A stretch of 64,000 nt of DNA from Devosia sp. Root685. GTDB taxonomy: Bacteria; Pseudomonadota; Alphaproteobacteria; Rhizobiales; Devosiaceae. The stretch spans positions 1-64,000 of the forward strand of contig NZ_LMHK01000005.1 in the NCBI RefSeq assembly GCF_001427875.1. Reading direction: 5' to 3'. Numbering within the stretch: the first letter of the stretch is position 1; each line of letters starts with the position of its first letter. The translations under genes were made by a program, and so were the position numbers. The notes beneath the pieces are model-generated. The model ran no database searches, was not told the origin of the DNA, and saw nothing but the letters and a program-made list of their open reading frames with translations. Below are positions 1 to 7,635 of the stretch, piece by piece.

Positions 1-50
1 CACTGCAAGGTCTGCCAAAAACACATTGTCTCTTTACATACCAAAATAAC

Positions 51-82
51 AAAACCCCCGGTTCGAAAGAACCGGGGGTTTT
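51..82. terminator. Perfect hairpin, probable terminator of an upstream gene
   Basis: A 14-bp perfect inverted repeat (AAAACCCCCGGTTC / GAACCGGGGGTTTT) surrounds a GAAA tetraloop. The A-run on one side and T-run on the other make it a good Rho-independent terminator on either strand. It lies 54 bp before the first gene, so it most likely ends a gene left of the window. Bases 1-50 hold no recognisable gene. Confidence 0.8.
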
Positions 83-136
83 GACTTTTGAACTCTGGTT
101 CGCAAAGCCAGGACGGCAGGGCAGGGATCAGCCAAA

Positions 137-640
137 ATGGAAACCGACTTCGCCCCAAACTGCCAAAATTGCTTCGCGCTATGCTGCACCGCGCTGTCCT
201 TTCAGCGCGGCACCCAGTTCGGGCATGACAAACTTGCTGGAGAACCCTGCCAATACCTCGCCGGCGACTTCCGCTGTACTATTCACGCCCGACGCGAAGC
301 CTTGGGCTATGACGGCTGCGAGGCCTTTGACTGTCTTGGGGCCGGGCAACGGGCATCAGCCATCTTTGCCGCCGAAAACTGGCGCCGCGACCCCGCCGTG
401 GCGCGCCGGCTCTATGCCAGCTTCTCGCTCCTCTTGCGCATTCAGGAAATGCGGCGCGCCCTCGAAACCGCCGCCGACCTCGACATAGGCGCCGCCCTCC
501 ATGAGGAGCGACTGGTTCTACTCGACACACTCTCGGCCCAGGGCGAGAGCCGGCGCGAAGACATCGCCGAGGAAACAAGCCGGACCCTGAAGGAGTGCCG
601 CGCATTCCTAAAAAGGCTGGCTTCAGAACTGACGGCGTAA
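137..640 (+). CDS. Cysteine-rich hypothetical protein (167 aa)
   Basis: The N-terminus carries a dense cysteine cluster, CxxCxxxCC at residues 9-16. Further cysteines follow in segments reading GEPCQYL, RCTIHAR and GCEAFDCLGAGQ. This pattern resembles the cysteine-rich N-terminal region seen in some pentapeptide-repeat proteins. Here it stands alone, with no pentapeptide repeats after it, and the rest looks helical and charged. The cysteines suggest metal or Fe-S binding, which is an inference. A terminator precedes the gene, and it converges with the amidohydrolase at 730-2598. The ATG at 137 follows a weak purine-rich stretch. The function is unknown. Confidence 0.6.
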   Translation: METDFAPNCQNCFALCCTALSFQRGTQFGHDKLAGEPCQYLAGDFRCTIHARREALGYDGCEAFDCLGAGQRASAIFAAENWRRDPAVARRLYASFSLLLRIQEMRRALETAADLDIGAALHEERLVLLDTLSAQGESRREDIAEETSRTLKECRAFLKRLASELTA

Positions 641-694
641 CCAAGGGCGGACATCGGCGCGGAGGGAATGTGAGGGTGCCCCTATCGCAGACAT

Positions 695-720
695 GAAAAA
701 GGCGGGCTCAATGCCCGCCT
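695..720 (-). terminator. Rho-independent terminator of the leftward salvage operon
   Basis: Read on the minus strand, an 8-bp stem (AGGCGGGC / GCCCGCCT) with a 5-nt loop runs straight into five T. It lies 10 bp after the stop of the adenine-deaminase-like gene, so it should end the operon transcribed from about 6155 down to 730. Confidence 0.85.
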
Positions 721-729
721 CTCCCGCAT

Positions 730-2598
730 CTACCAGACAATCGGGTGCGTCTCTCCGTTGGAAACATTCACAAAACCATCCGGGGCCAGCGGCGAGGGCG
801 CAACAAGCACCCAGCGCCACGGTGAACACGTCAGCGTTGCAAAAGCCAGGCGCTCGGGAAAACCGGGCCACCAGCGCGGCGAGAAGGTCGGCTCATACAT
901 CCATTCGATCGTCTCGCCCTGTCGATAGAGCTCGACCATTTCCTTGTCGAGCTCCGGCGCCGGCCGATTGGTCATCAGCCCGCCGACCTCGTAGCGCACC
1001 GTTGCCAGCACCTTGCCGCCACTGACCAGAGCCCAACCGCCCTGCATCTCGTTGAGCGTGTTGACCGCCAGCGCCATGGCCTCGTCCGAAGAGCCGACGA
1101 CCCAGATATTGTGTTTGTCGTGCCCCATCGAGCAGGCGAGGGCGGTATCCTCGGTTTTCGGCCCCGTCCCCAGCCAGAACATCTTCGCCGTTCGCCCTTC
1201 GCCGGAAAAGCGATCGACAATGGCGAACTTGGTGATGTTGCGCGCGCTATCGCGCTGCACCAGCCCATCCACGACCGGCAATTCGGCCGTGATGAACTCG
1301 TCATGCCAATGGAAAGGTCGCAGCAGCGCCGCACTGGCGTTCTCGCGGCCCGCGGGCGCTTCAATCGCGAAATCCGCCGCCGTCATTTGGCGATGAATAC
1401 TGACCGAAGACGTCGCCCATTCCGGCCAATCGATTTTTGGCACCTCGGCGACATAGGTCGTGCCCGACGAAACCTGCTGTCCATCGGCCCAGACTTCGGC
1501 AATGCCGAGCGTCTTCTCATCATCGAGCAGTACCAGATCGGCAAAGCGCCCCGGCGCAATCGCGCCCACCCAAGGCGTCAGCCGCATATGCCGCGCCGGA
1601 TTGATCGTAACCAGCTGCACCGCGATCTCGAGCGGCAATCCAGCCTCCATGGCGAGCCGCACATTATGATCCGTCGCCCCGAGCTTCATCGTGTCGGATG
1701 CGCTGCGATCGTCGGTACAGAGCGCAAAATTCGACCAGTCCTGCTGACCTTTGGCGAGCAAACCAGTGACAATATCCTTGAGCGAATGCGGCCGCAGCTC
1801 CATGAAAAGCCCGCGCCGCAGCTTGTCGGCCACTTCGTCCGGCGTCCATGCCTCATGGTCCGAAGCCATGCCGGCGCCCGCGAAAGCATTGATATCATTG
1901 ATGCCGCGCATGCCCGCAGCATGACCCTCAACGACGCCACGTTGCGCAAAGGTAGCCTCGATCATGCCCCAGAGCCGCTCATGCGAGGGGTTTTCGGGGT
2001 TCCACACCGCGGGCCAATCCATCACCTCGTCGAGGCCCGCAACCAGCAGGTGATCGCGTAAAAACTCGGTCTGCTCGGCAAAACCAAAATGCCCGCCGCC
2101 CCATTCATAGGCCGTCGGCGGCACGGCAGAGCCCGGCAGCGGAAAGATCTTTGCCGGCGATCCCGCAAGCCGCGCCGTCAGCCAGAATTCGAGATTTTTC
2201 GGACCATTGACGTTGGAAAACTCGTGGCTCGCCTCGCACGTCCAGGTGCAGCCATGCGGCAGCACCAGCGCGGCTTCCCATTCGGGCGTCAGGTGGCTCG
2301 ATTCGATATGCTTGTGCACCTCGCCAAAGCCGGGCACGGCGCTGAACTGCCGGCGATCGACCCGCTCGGCGACCTCGCCGGGATAGGCGCCCGCCGGTCC
2401 CACCCAGGCGATGCGGCGCCCCGAAATGACGACGTCCTGATCCTCATGCCAATTGCGGCCATAGGAATCAAAGAGGCGCCCGACGCGCACGGCGCGGTCC
2501 GCCGGCTTCTTGCCCAGGGCAACGAGGGCAAGGTGCTTGCGGATGGCGACTTCATCCTTGGCATTGACAATAAGATCGTCGGGAAGGGGAGCGGTCAC
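730..2598 (-). CDS. Adenine deaminase-like metal-dependent amidohydrolase, copy 1
   Basis: This 622-aa protein resembles the Ade family, which deaminates adenine to hypoxanthine with a two-metal centre. Visible signatures are the HKHIESS metal motif (about 95-101, for the family's HVHIESS), EASHE (about 122-126), LDEVMDWP, SDHE and CTDDR, followed by an Ade C-terminal domain ending near SPWRWVLVAP. The start is GTG at 2598; no better ATG lies in frame nearby. It is the last gene of the leftward operon and is followed by a strong terminator. A paralogue of almost equal length ends the divergent operon (13299-15161). The HKH insertion and loss of the usual DPHE sequence make the substrate less certain than the fold. 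It may act on another purine or a related cyclic amide. Confidence 0.82.
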   Translation of the reverse strand: MTAPLPDDLIVNAKDEVAIRKHLALVALGKKPADRAVRVGRLFDSYGRNWHEDQDVVISGRRIAWVGPAGAYPGEVAERVDRRQFSAVPGFGEVHKHIESSHLTPEWEAALVLPHGCTWTCEASHEFSNVNGPKNLEFWLTARLAGSPAKIFPLPGSAVPPTAYEWGGGHFGFAEQTEFLRDHLLVAGLDEVMDWPAVWNPENPSHERLWGMIEATFAQRGVVEGHAAGMRGINDINAFAGAGMASDHEAWTPDEVADKLRRGLFMELRPHSLKDIVTGLLAKGQQDWSNFALCTDDRSASDTMKLGATDHNVRLAMEAGLPLEIAVQLVTINPARHMRLTPWVGAIAPGRFADLVLLDDEKTLGIAEVWADGQQVSSGTTYVAEVPKIDWPEWATSSVSIHRQMTAADFAIEAPAGRENASAALLRPFHWHDEFITAELPVVDGLVQRDSARNITKFAIVDRFSGEGRTAKMFWLGTGPKTEDTALACSMGHDKHNIWVVGSSDEAMALAVNTLNEMQGGWALVSGGKVLATVRYEVGGLMTNRPAPELDKEMVELYRQGETIEWMYEPTFSPRWWPGFPERLAFATLTCSPWRWVLVAPSPLAPDGFVNVSNGETHPIVW

Positions 2599-2611
2599 GG
2601 ATTATCCAGTC

Positions 2612-2649
2612 TCAAAATAGTTAGGCCGGCGCCGTGGCACCGGCCTTTT
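2612..2649. terminator. Strong intergenic hairpin inside the leftward operon
   Basis: An 11-bp stem with one G-T wobble and a 3-nt loop (2623-2646) fills much of the 89-bp gap between the amidotransferase-like gene and the adenine-deaminase-like gene. The clear T-run lies on the plus-strand side, while the minus side has only a loose AACTATTTT. It may be a partial terminator or an mRNA end protector. Confidence 0.4.
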
Positions 2650-2687
2650 GCACTGTCCCATAGGGGAGTTCGTCCGGGCAAGCCAGA

Positions 2688-3440
2688 TCAGGCTTTGCCT
2701 GCCGCCCAATCGCAAAGTTGCGTCCAGAGCTTTTCGTAGCCCACCCAATCGACGAACGGCGGCGGCGCCCAGTGCGGGCCGCAATCGGAGGCAAAGGCGA
2801 CGCTGCGGCCTTTGCCGAAACCGCCCGCGACAATGAGCGGATCGTCGCCGACGCTCGCAACCAGTGTCGCGCCCGGCTTGGCCGCGATGCGATTGTAGCC
2901 GAGAAGGACCGGCCATGTCGCTTCCAGACCAGCCACGATCGGGTGCGCGGCATCTGCTACCAGAGGCTCGATACCCTGAGGAGCCTCGACGCGATCGTCG
3001 CCCTTTTCGATGCTCACCGGCAGCGCATCCTCGATAGGCGAGCCGGCATATTGCGCCTTGGCATCGATCCCCTGGAAGGTGAGATAGCCGCCCACCATGA
3101 CGAGCCCGCCGCCATTGGCGACATAGTCGCGGATCGACGCCAGCCGGTTGGGCAAAACCCGCGATTTCGTAAACGTTTCGGGATGCAGCAGCAGCGTATT
3201 GGCGCCGATATCGGAAAGCAGCACGACATCGTAGACGGCCAGCTCTTCGGCCGTGAAGGGGAAATCGCGGGCCGCAACATGCGAGGGCTGGAATGTCACC
3301 TCCCAGCCGCCCTTTTCGAGGGCCGCTTTCAGCCAGCGCACGCCTTCGGCATATTCGGTCGTTGTAAAACTATCAAAGCCCTTTTGGTGGATCGAATGCA
3401 CGGTCCAGGATTCGCCGGCGATCAGAATGCGTTTGGTCAT
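2688..3440 (-). CDS. Glutamine amidotransferase-like protein (PF07090-type)
   Basis: The 250-aa protein has a class I GATase-like flavodoxin fold. It begins with a strand reading KRILIAGES, then VVLLSDIGAN, NGGGLVMVGGYLTFQG, and later HPIVAGLE and GGFGKGRSVAFASD. This matches a family of cytoplasmic proteins annotated as putative glutamine amidotransferases (ThuA/GATase1-like), whose members often lack a known reaction. I do not see the classical GxCxG nucleophile elbow, so ammonia transfer from glutamine is doubtful. AAGG sits 8 nt before the ATG. It follows the LacI gene by 10 bp in the same operon, so it probably processes a compound linked to the nucleoside pathway. Confidence 0.72.
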   Translation of the reverse strand: MTKRILIAGESWTVHSIHQKGFDSFTTTEYAEGVRWLKAALEKGGWEVTFQPSHVAARDFPFTAEELAVYDVVLLSDIGANTLLLHPETFTKSRVLPNRLASIRDYVANGGGLVMVGGYLTFQGIDAKAQYAGSPIEDALPVSIEKGDDRVEAPQGIEPLVADAAHPIVAGLEATWPVLLGYNRIAAKPGATLVASVGDDPLIVAGGFGKGRSVAFASDCGPHWAPPPFVDWVGYEKLWTQLCDWAAGKA

Positions 3441-3450
3441 GTTTTTGGCC

Positions 3451-4452
3451 TTATCTAGAGGGGGCAGCGACCGACTGGCGCGTCACCAATTCAACCGGCA
3501 GCCGCGTTTCGGCTGGCGGGGTCTGCCCTTCGAGGAGGGCAAGCAAATGTTTCACCGCCAATTCGCCCATGGCGGCGACCGGCTGGCGAATAGTGGTCAG
3601 CGGCGGATCAACGAGCGCCGCGAAGGCCATGTCATCGAAGCCGACGAGGCTGATATCACCGGGAATGGAAAGCCCGTGCTCGCGCACGACCTGCAAGACG
3701 CCGATGGCAATATAGTCCGAACAGGCAAGGATTGCCGTGGGCAGGTCCACCGCGTCGAGCAATACCGAGGCGGCGGCCGCGCCATAATCCCGCGTATAAT
3801 CGCCCAGCAGCACCCAGCCTGGCCGCACCGGCAGGCCGGCCTCGTCCATGGCGCGGGTAAAGCCGGCCAAACGTTCATTGACGCTCATCAGCCTGTGCGG
3901 TCCGCCGATCAGCGCAATATCCTTATGCCCCATTTCAATGAGGTGTTTTGCGGCGAGATAAGCGCCCTCGGCATTATCGACGAAAACGCGGGGCACGCTG
4001 ACCCCGACGATATCCTCATCGAGCAACACGACGTTTTCCCGGCCGGCGAGAAGACCGGCGAGCGAACCGTCATCCACCCGATTGGTGGTCATGATCAGCC
4101 CATCGACATGGCTGTCGGCCATGCGACGAATGGCGTTGATTTCGGCATCGGCATGGCCGCCGGTCGAGGTGATATAGACCGAATAGCCACTGGCATGGGC
4201 CTGACGCTCGACGGCGGCGGCGAGTTCGGCAAAGAAGGGGTTGGCGATATCGGGGGTCACCAGCGCAATGGCTTCGGATTTTCCGGTGGAAAGGCGCCGC
4301 GCCAGGAGATTGGGGCGGTAGTCGAGCTTGGCTATGGCCGCGTCGATCCGGTCGCGCGTCGCCTGTGGCAGGTCGATGCGATTGTTGAGATAGCGCGAAA
4401 CAGCCGTAGGCGAGACCCCGGCTTCGGCAGCGACATCGCTCAGCGTGGCCAT
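3451..4452 (-). CDS. LacI-family transcriptional regulator of the salvage locus
   Basis: This 333-aa protein has a textbook LacI N-terminus: MATLSDVAAEAGVS, a helix-turn-helix with the hinge helix ending LARRLSTGKS (about 1-60), and then a periplasmic-binding-like effector domain. Landmarks of that domain are TPDIANPFFAELA, VDGLIMTTN, SVNERLAGF, GFDDMAFAALVDPPLTTIRQP. The effector is unknown; a nucleoside or nucleobase is the obvious candidate from context. The gene is embedded in the leftward operon it probably controls. The palindrome at 6264-6277 in the divergent promoter region has the CG-centred form that LacI-family repressors bind, so control of both operons is likely. Confidence 0.92.
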   Translation of the reverse strand: MATLSDVAAEAGVSPTAVSRYLNNRIDLPQATRDRIDAAIAKLDYRPNLLARRLSTGKSEAIALVTPDIANPFFAELAAAVERQAHASGYSVYITSTGGHADAEINAIRRMADSHVDGLIMTTNRVDDGSLAGLLAGRENVVLLDEDIVGVSVPRVFVDNAEGAYLAAKHLIEMGHKDIALIGGPHRLMSVNERLAGFTRAMDEAGLPVRPGWVLLGDYTRDYGAAAASVLLDAVDLPTAILACSDYIAIGVLQVVREHGLSIPGDISLVGFDDMAFAALVDPPLTTIRQPVAAMGELAVKHLLALLEGQTPPAETRLPVELVTRQSVAAPSR

Positions 4453-4461
4453 TGCCGCCCC

Positions 4462-5199
4462 CTAGATGCCATGACGCTGCCTCCAGCCCGAGACGATGCG
4501 AAGGCTCTCGCCCAGAATGCCTGATATCAGCGCCTCGCCCTTTGCCGCCGTCGCCGGTCGCGGATCCCCGAAAACGCCGGAGGGATTGAAATCGCGAAAC
4601 TGCAGGGGCTCGCTGCCAAAGGTCGGTGGAAAGCTCGGATAGGATGGCTCTGCCCGCGCCATGTCGACGCCTTCGGGCGCAACCGCGAGCATGATCGAGG
4701 TTTCGACCTCGTCGGCGTGGTAAAAGCCCGGCCCCGCCGGCTGGCTGTCGCAAATCTCGGCCGCGAGGCGCTCGAGCCCGGGATAATCGAGATGGCACAC
4801 CGGCAGCCCGGCTGTTGTCAGCGCCCGCGCCGCCAGCAGCATCGGTTCGCGATTGCCAAAATGTCCGTTGACGATAACGAGGCCCTGCACACCCATGCGC
4901 AAAAGCTCGTGGCCGATATCCTCCAGCATCGCCTGCAGCGTGCGCGGCGAAATGGAAATCGTGCCGGGATAGGCGCTGGCGGTCCAGGCATCGCCATAGG
5001 TGATCGGCGGCAGCAGCAGAGCATCAAGTTCGTCCGCCAGCCGCCTGCCCACGCCATGTGCCATGTCGGTGTCGGTAGTCAGCGGCAGGTGCGCGCCGTG
5101 CTGTTCGCAGGCCCCAAGGGCGAGCACGGCCAACGTCCCGTCTTCGATGCGTTTTGCGACATCGACCCAGGGCGTAAGGGAGAAATCGGCTCCGCTCAT
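4462..5199 (-). CDS. Creatininase-family amidohydrolase
   Basis: The 245-aa protein carries the creatininase-fold motifs: LGACEQHGAHLPL (EQHGxHLP, metal ligands), TDTDMAHGVG, LPPITYGDAW, GHFGNREP and YHADEVETSIML (HAGxxETS-like). Family members hydrolyse creatinine or cyclic and formyl amides with two metals. Its ATG overlaps the stop of the upstream cytidine deaminase (ATGA), which argues for translational coupling and fixes the start at 5199; an ATG three codons earlier at 5208 is possible. In a purine/pyrimidine operon it may open a ring or deformylate a damaged or degraded base, but the substrate cannot be read from sequence. Confidence 0.85.
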   Translation of the reverse strand: MSGADFSLTPWVDVAKRIEDGTLAVLALGACEQHGAHLPLTTDTDMAHGVGRRLADELDALLLPPITYGDAWTASAYPGTISISPRTLQAMLEDIGHELLRMGVQGLVIVNGHFGNREPMLLAARALTTAGLPVCHLDYPGLERLAAEICDSQPAGPGFYHADEVETSIMLAVAPEGVDMARAEPSYPSFPPTFGSEPLQFRDFNPSGVFGDPRPATAAKGEALISGILGESLRIVSGWRQRHGI

Positions 5200-6155
5200 G
5201 GCGTCCATCCCAGCACCAGAAGCGGCACCTCTGGAGCAATACGAGCCAGCAGTTCCCGCGTGCTCACCGTATAATCGACATCGCCGCCACGCACCGTGCC
5301 AAGGCTTGCCGCCACGATGTCCGAATAAGCGTAGCCATGAGCCAAAAGATCGACCATCGCCGCCTGGATCGGATGAATGGTGGGGTTGAACGCCACGCTC
5401 TCGATGGCATGGCCCGAGACAAGATTGCCGTCCTTGAGGTGCAGCAAAACTGCGCCGGGGCACTCGCTATAGGGCGAATGGCTGCGCCGTCCCTTGGCCA
5501 GAAGCGTTTCGGCGACGGGCGAAATGGCGTCTTCGTCAAATTTTAGCGCCGGCCAAAGGTCCCGGCCCGGCACGGCGCCGCTCTCGCCCAGATAATCGGG
5601 ATCGAAGGGCCAGGGATAGAGTTGAGCCAACGTCAACGTGTGCCCCAGCGGGTCGATCAGTTCGAGCCTGTCGCTTGCTGCATATTCTGCAAGGCATTGC
5701 CGGCAATGGGCGCAGGGATGCGCCTCGCCGATGGCGATAACGGAAATATTGGTCCCCCGGCTCATGGCGCGGGTGAAGACAAAGCCTTCTCCATGCAGCG
5801 TGAAACCGAGATGGGTAGCGGGAAATTCGACATTGCCGCCGAAAATGAGATTGCCGGTTTCCGCCTCGAGCCCGACCGCGCCAACGTGAAAGTCGGAAAT
5901 GCGCGGGCTGGCGATTTCTTTGGCGACATCGAGCAGCAGACACATGAGATCGCGCACCGAAGCGAGGCCAAATTCGGTGACCAGTTCGGCCGCCATGCTA
6001 GCCGCAAGAACGCTGCCATCATTGCTGTCGGGCTGCCTTTCCCGCGCCGAAAGTGCGGCCTTCACCCGCGCAAAAATAGCCTGCCGGGCGTCCGGATCTA
6101 TCGCAGTAAGCCGAGCCGGAACGGCGGGATCGGCGGCAAATGGATTGATGCTCAT
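5196..6155 (-). CDS. Two-domain (E. coli Cdd-type) cytidine deaminase
   Basis: Cytidine deaminase hydrolyses (deoxy)cytidine to (deoxy)uridine with a single zinc. This 319-aa protein has the E. coli-type layout: a catalytic domain, then a degenerate second domain (HSPYSECP ... SVAFNPTIHPIQAA, compare HAPYSKSP and AAFNPTLPPLQ in E. coli). Zinc and catalytic residues are visible as H121-G-E123 and C148-AH-C151 (PCAHCRQC). The usual HAE is HGE here, with ligand and general acid/base kept. The start is the ATG at 6155; a longer open frame upstream runs into the control region and is rejected. It is first in the leftward operon. A second, short-form deaminase lies at 54256-54660. Confidence 0.87.
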   Translation of the reverse strand: MSINPFAADPAVPARLTAIDPDARQAIFARVKAALSARERQPDSNDGSVLAASMAAELVTEFGLASVRDLMCLLLDVAKEIASPRISDFHVGAVGLEAETGNLIFGGNVEFPATHLGFTLHGEGFVFTRAMSRGTNISVIAIGEAHPCAHCRQCLAEYAASDRLELIDPLGHTLTLAQLYPWPFDPDYLGESGAVPGRDLWPALKFDEDAISPVAETLLAKGRRSHSPYSECPGAVLLHLKDGNLVSGHAIESVAFNPTIHPIQAAMVDLLAHGYAYSDIVAASLGTVRGGDVDYTVSTRELLARIAPEVPLLVLGWTP

Positions 6156-6226
6156 AGGCACTCTGCCGAAGAAATATGCAAAAATCCGATACGGTGAGTG
6201 CTTGTGCAAATCCGGAATGATAGCAT

Positions 6227-6257
6227 TTGACAACCCTCGCAAAACCGTCGTTAGATT
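6227..6257 (+). promoter_or_regulatory. Candidate promoter of the rightward nucleoside operon
   Basis: A consensus TTGACA (6227-6232) is followed after 19 bp by TAGATT (6252-6257). The predicted start of transcription would fall in or next to the palindrome at 6264-6277, where a bound repressor could block RNA polymerase. The spacing is slightly long, so this is a candidate only. Confidence 0.4.
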
Positions 6258-6263
6258 GGCTAT

Positions 6264-6277
6264 GTAAAGCGCTTTAC
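6264..6277. promoter_or_regulatory. Palindromic LacI-family operator GTAAAGCGCTTTAC
   Basis: A perfect 14-bp palindrome with a central CG lies between the divergent operons, 14 bp before the ATG at 6292. CG-centred even palindromes of this type are the usual binding sites of LacI-family repressors, and the operon on the left encodes one. I found no second exact copy in the window. Confidence 0.72.
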
Positions 6278-6291
6278 TAGCGATAGGTCAA

Positions 6292-7635
6292 ATGGGTTCT
6301 ACACTGCTTCGCAATGCAACGGTTCTCACTGTGGATAGCGACAATGCCGTTTTTCCCTCCGGTTGGGTGACCTTTGCCGATGGGCGAATAACCGGTATCG
6401 GTCCCATGGAAAATTGCCCGCCGGATAGCGCTTTCGATGATGTGAAGGCGCTTGATGGCCATCTCGTCATGCCCGGCCTCGTCAATGCCCATACCCACTC
6501 CGCCATGATCCTCTTCCGCGGCCGTTCGGAGGGGCAAAGTCTCCTCACCATGGAAGGCTGGTACAATTCCATCCGCGAGCCCGAGCTGTCGCTGGTCTCC
6601 TCCGATATCGGCCCCGCCGTCGCGCTCTCCTGCGCCGAAATGGTGCTTTCGGGCACCACCACCTTCTGTGATCAATATTTCTTTGCCGACGAAATTGCCG
6701 AGGCGGTGAAAGAGGCTGGCCTCCGCGCCGTGATCGCCTATGGCATCGTGCAGCTTGGTGACAAGGCGCGCGGCGAGGAGGAATTGGCCAAGGCCACGAA
6801 CTTCCTCCGCCAGCAGCGCTCCGCCGATGGACGGGTGATCCCTTGGTTCGGCCCGCACGCGCCCTATGTCGACAATACCGAAGACCTGTTGCTCGCCGAG
6901 GTTGCGGTCGCCAATGAATTCGGTGCCGGCCTTCACCTGCATATGGCCTGCGGCCCGGAAGATAATGAAGAAACCGAGCGCCGCTATGGCACGACGGCCG
7001 CCGTCGCCCTCGAAAAGCTCGGCTTCTTCAATGGCCGCATCCACGCGGCGCACTGCCTCGACCTCACCCCCGAAGACATCGCGGTTTTCGCCCGCGCTCC
7101 GCACGCCTCCATTTCGCACAATGCGACCGCTGGTCTCCGCTCCGGCCGCGAGGGCATCTGCCCCGTTGTCGATTTGAAGGCTGCCGGCGTCACTGTCGCC
7201 CTCGGCACCGACAATGTCGCCGCCAACAATGGCTATGACATGATCAACGAAATGCGCGTCGCCGGTCTCGTCGCCTCGCATCGTGAGCGCCGGGCGCAAC
7301 CCATCTCCAGCGCCGAACTGATCCGCATGGCCACCATCGAGGGCGCCAGGGCGCTCGGCCTCGAAAACGAGATCGGCTCACTTGAGGTCGGAAAATCGGC
7401 TGACATCATCGCCATCGACATTTCCGGCGCCGGTTATTCCGAGACGCCTGACATCGAGACGCTTCTCGTCTATTCGGGAAGCGGACGGGATATCCGCCAT
7501 GTCTTTGTCGCCGGTGAACAACTGGTGGAAGATCGGCAACTCCTGCGCCGGCCCCTGTCTGAGATAAGGGCCGAGTACTCAAACACCTACAAGGACTTCT
7601 GGAGCCGCGTCGAAGCGGCCCGGAAGGTGGCATAA
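6292..7635 (+). CDS. Amidohydrolase of the MtaD/TrzA/SsnA deaminase group
   Basis: This 447-aa cytosolic enzyme belongs to the TIM-barrel amidohydrolases that deaminate adenosine-like compounds, guanine, or s-triazines. Metal ligands are visible as NAHTH (65-69), LHLHMA, HAAHC and GTDNVAANN (the Asp site). N- and C-terminal strands form the usual composite beta domain, and VTFADGRITGIG and GKSADIIAIDI are typical. The position fits deamination of an imported purine nucleoside or base; S-adenosylhomocysteine/methylthioadenosine deaminase is an alternative annotation for the group. It is first in the rightward operon, and its TAA overlaps the next ATG (TAATG). Confidence 0.87.
   Translation: MGSTLLRNATVLTVDSDNAVFPSGWVTFADGRITGIGPMENCPPDSAFDDVKALDGHLVMPGLVNAHTHSAMILFRGRSEGQSLLTMEGWYNSIREPELSLVSSDIGPAVALSCAEMVLSGTTTFCDQYFFADEIAEAVKEAGLRAVIAYGIVQLGDKARGEEELAKATNFLRQQRSADGRVIPWFGPHAPYVDNTEDLLLAEVAVANEFGAGLHLHMACGPEDNEETERRYGTTAAVALEKLGFFNGRIHAAHCLDLTPEDIAVFARAPHASISHNATAGLRSGREGICPVVDLKAAGVTVALGTDNVAANNGYDMINEMRVAGLVASHRERRAQPISSAELIRMATIEGARALGLENEIGSLEVGKSADIIAIDISGAGYSETPDIETLLVYSGSGRDIRHVFVAGEQLVEDRQLLRRPLSEIRAEYSNTYKDFWSRVEAARKVA

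Noticed and set aside
3253..4524. 423-codon frame antisense to the LacI gene
   Set aside because: The LacI reading has complete family motifs; the opposite frame has none.
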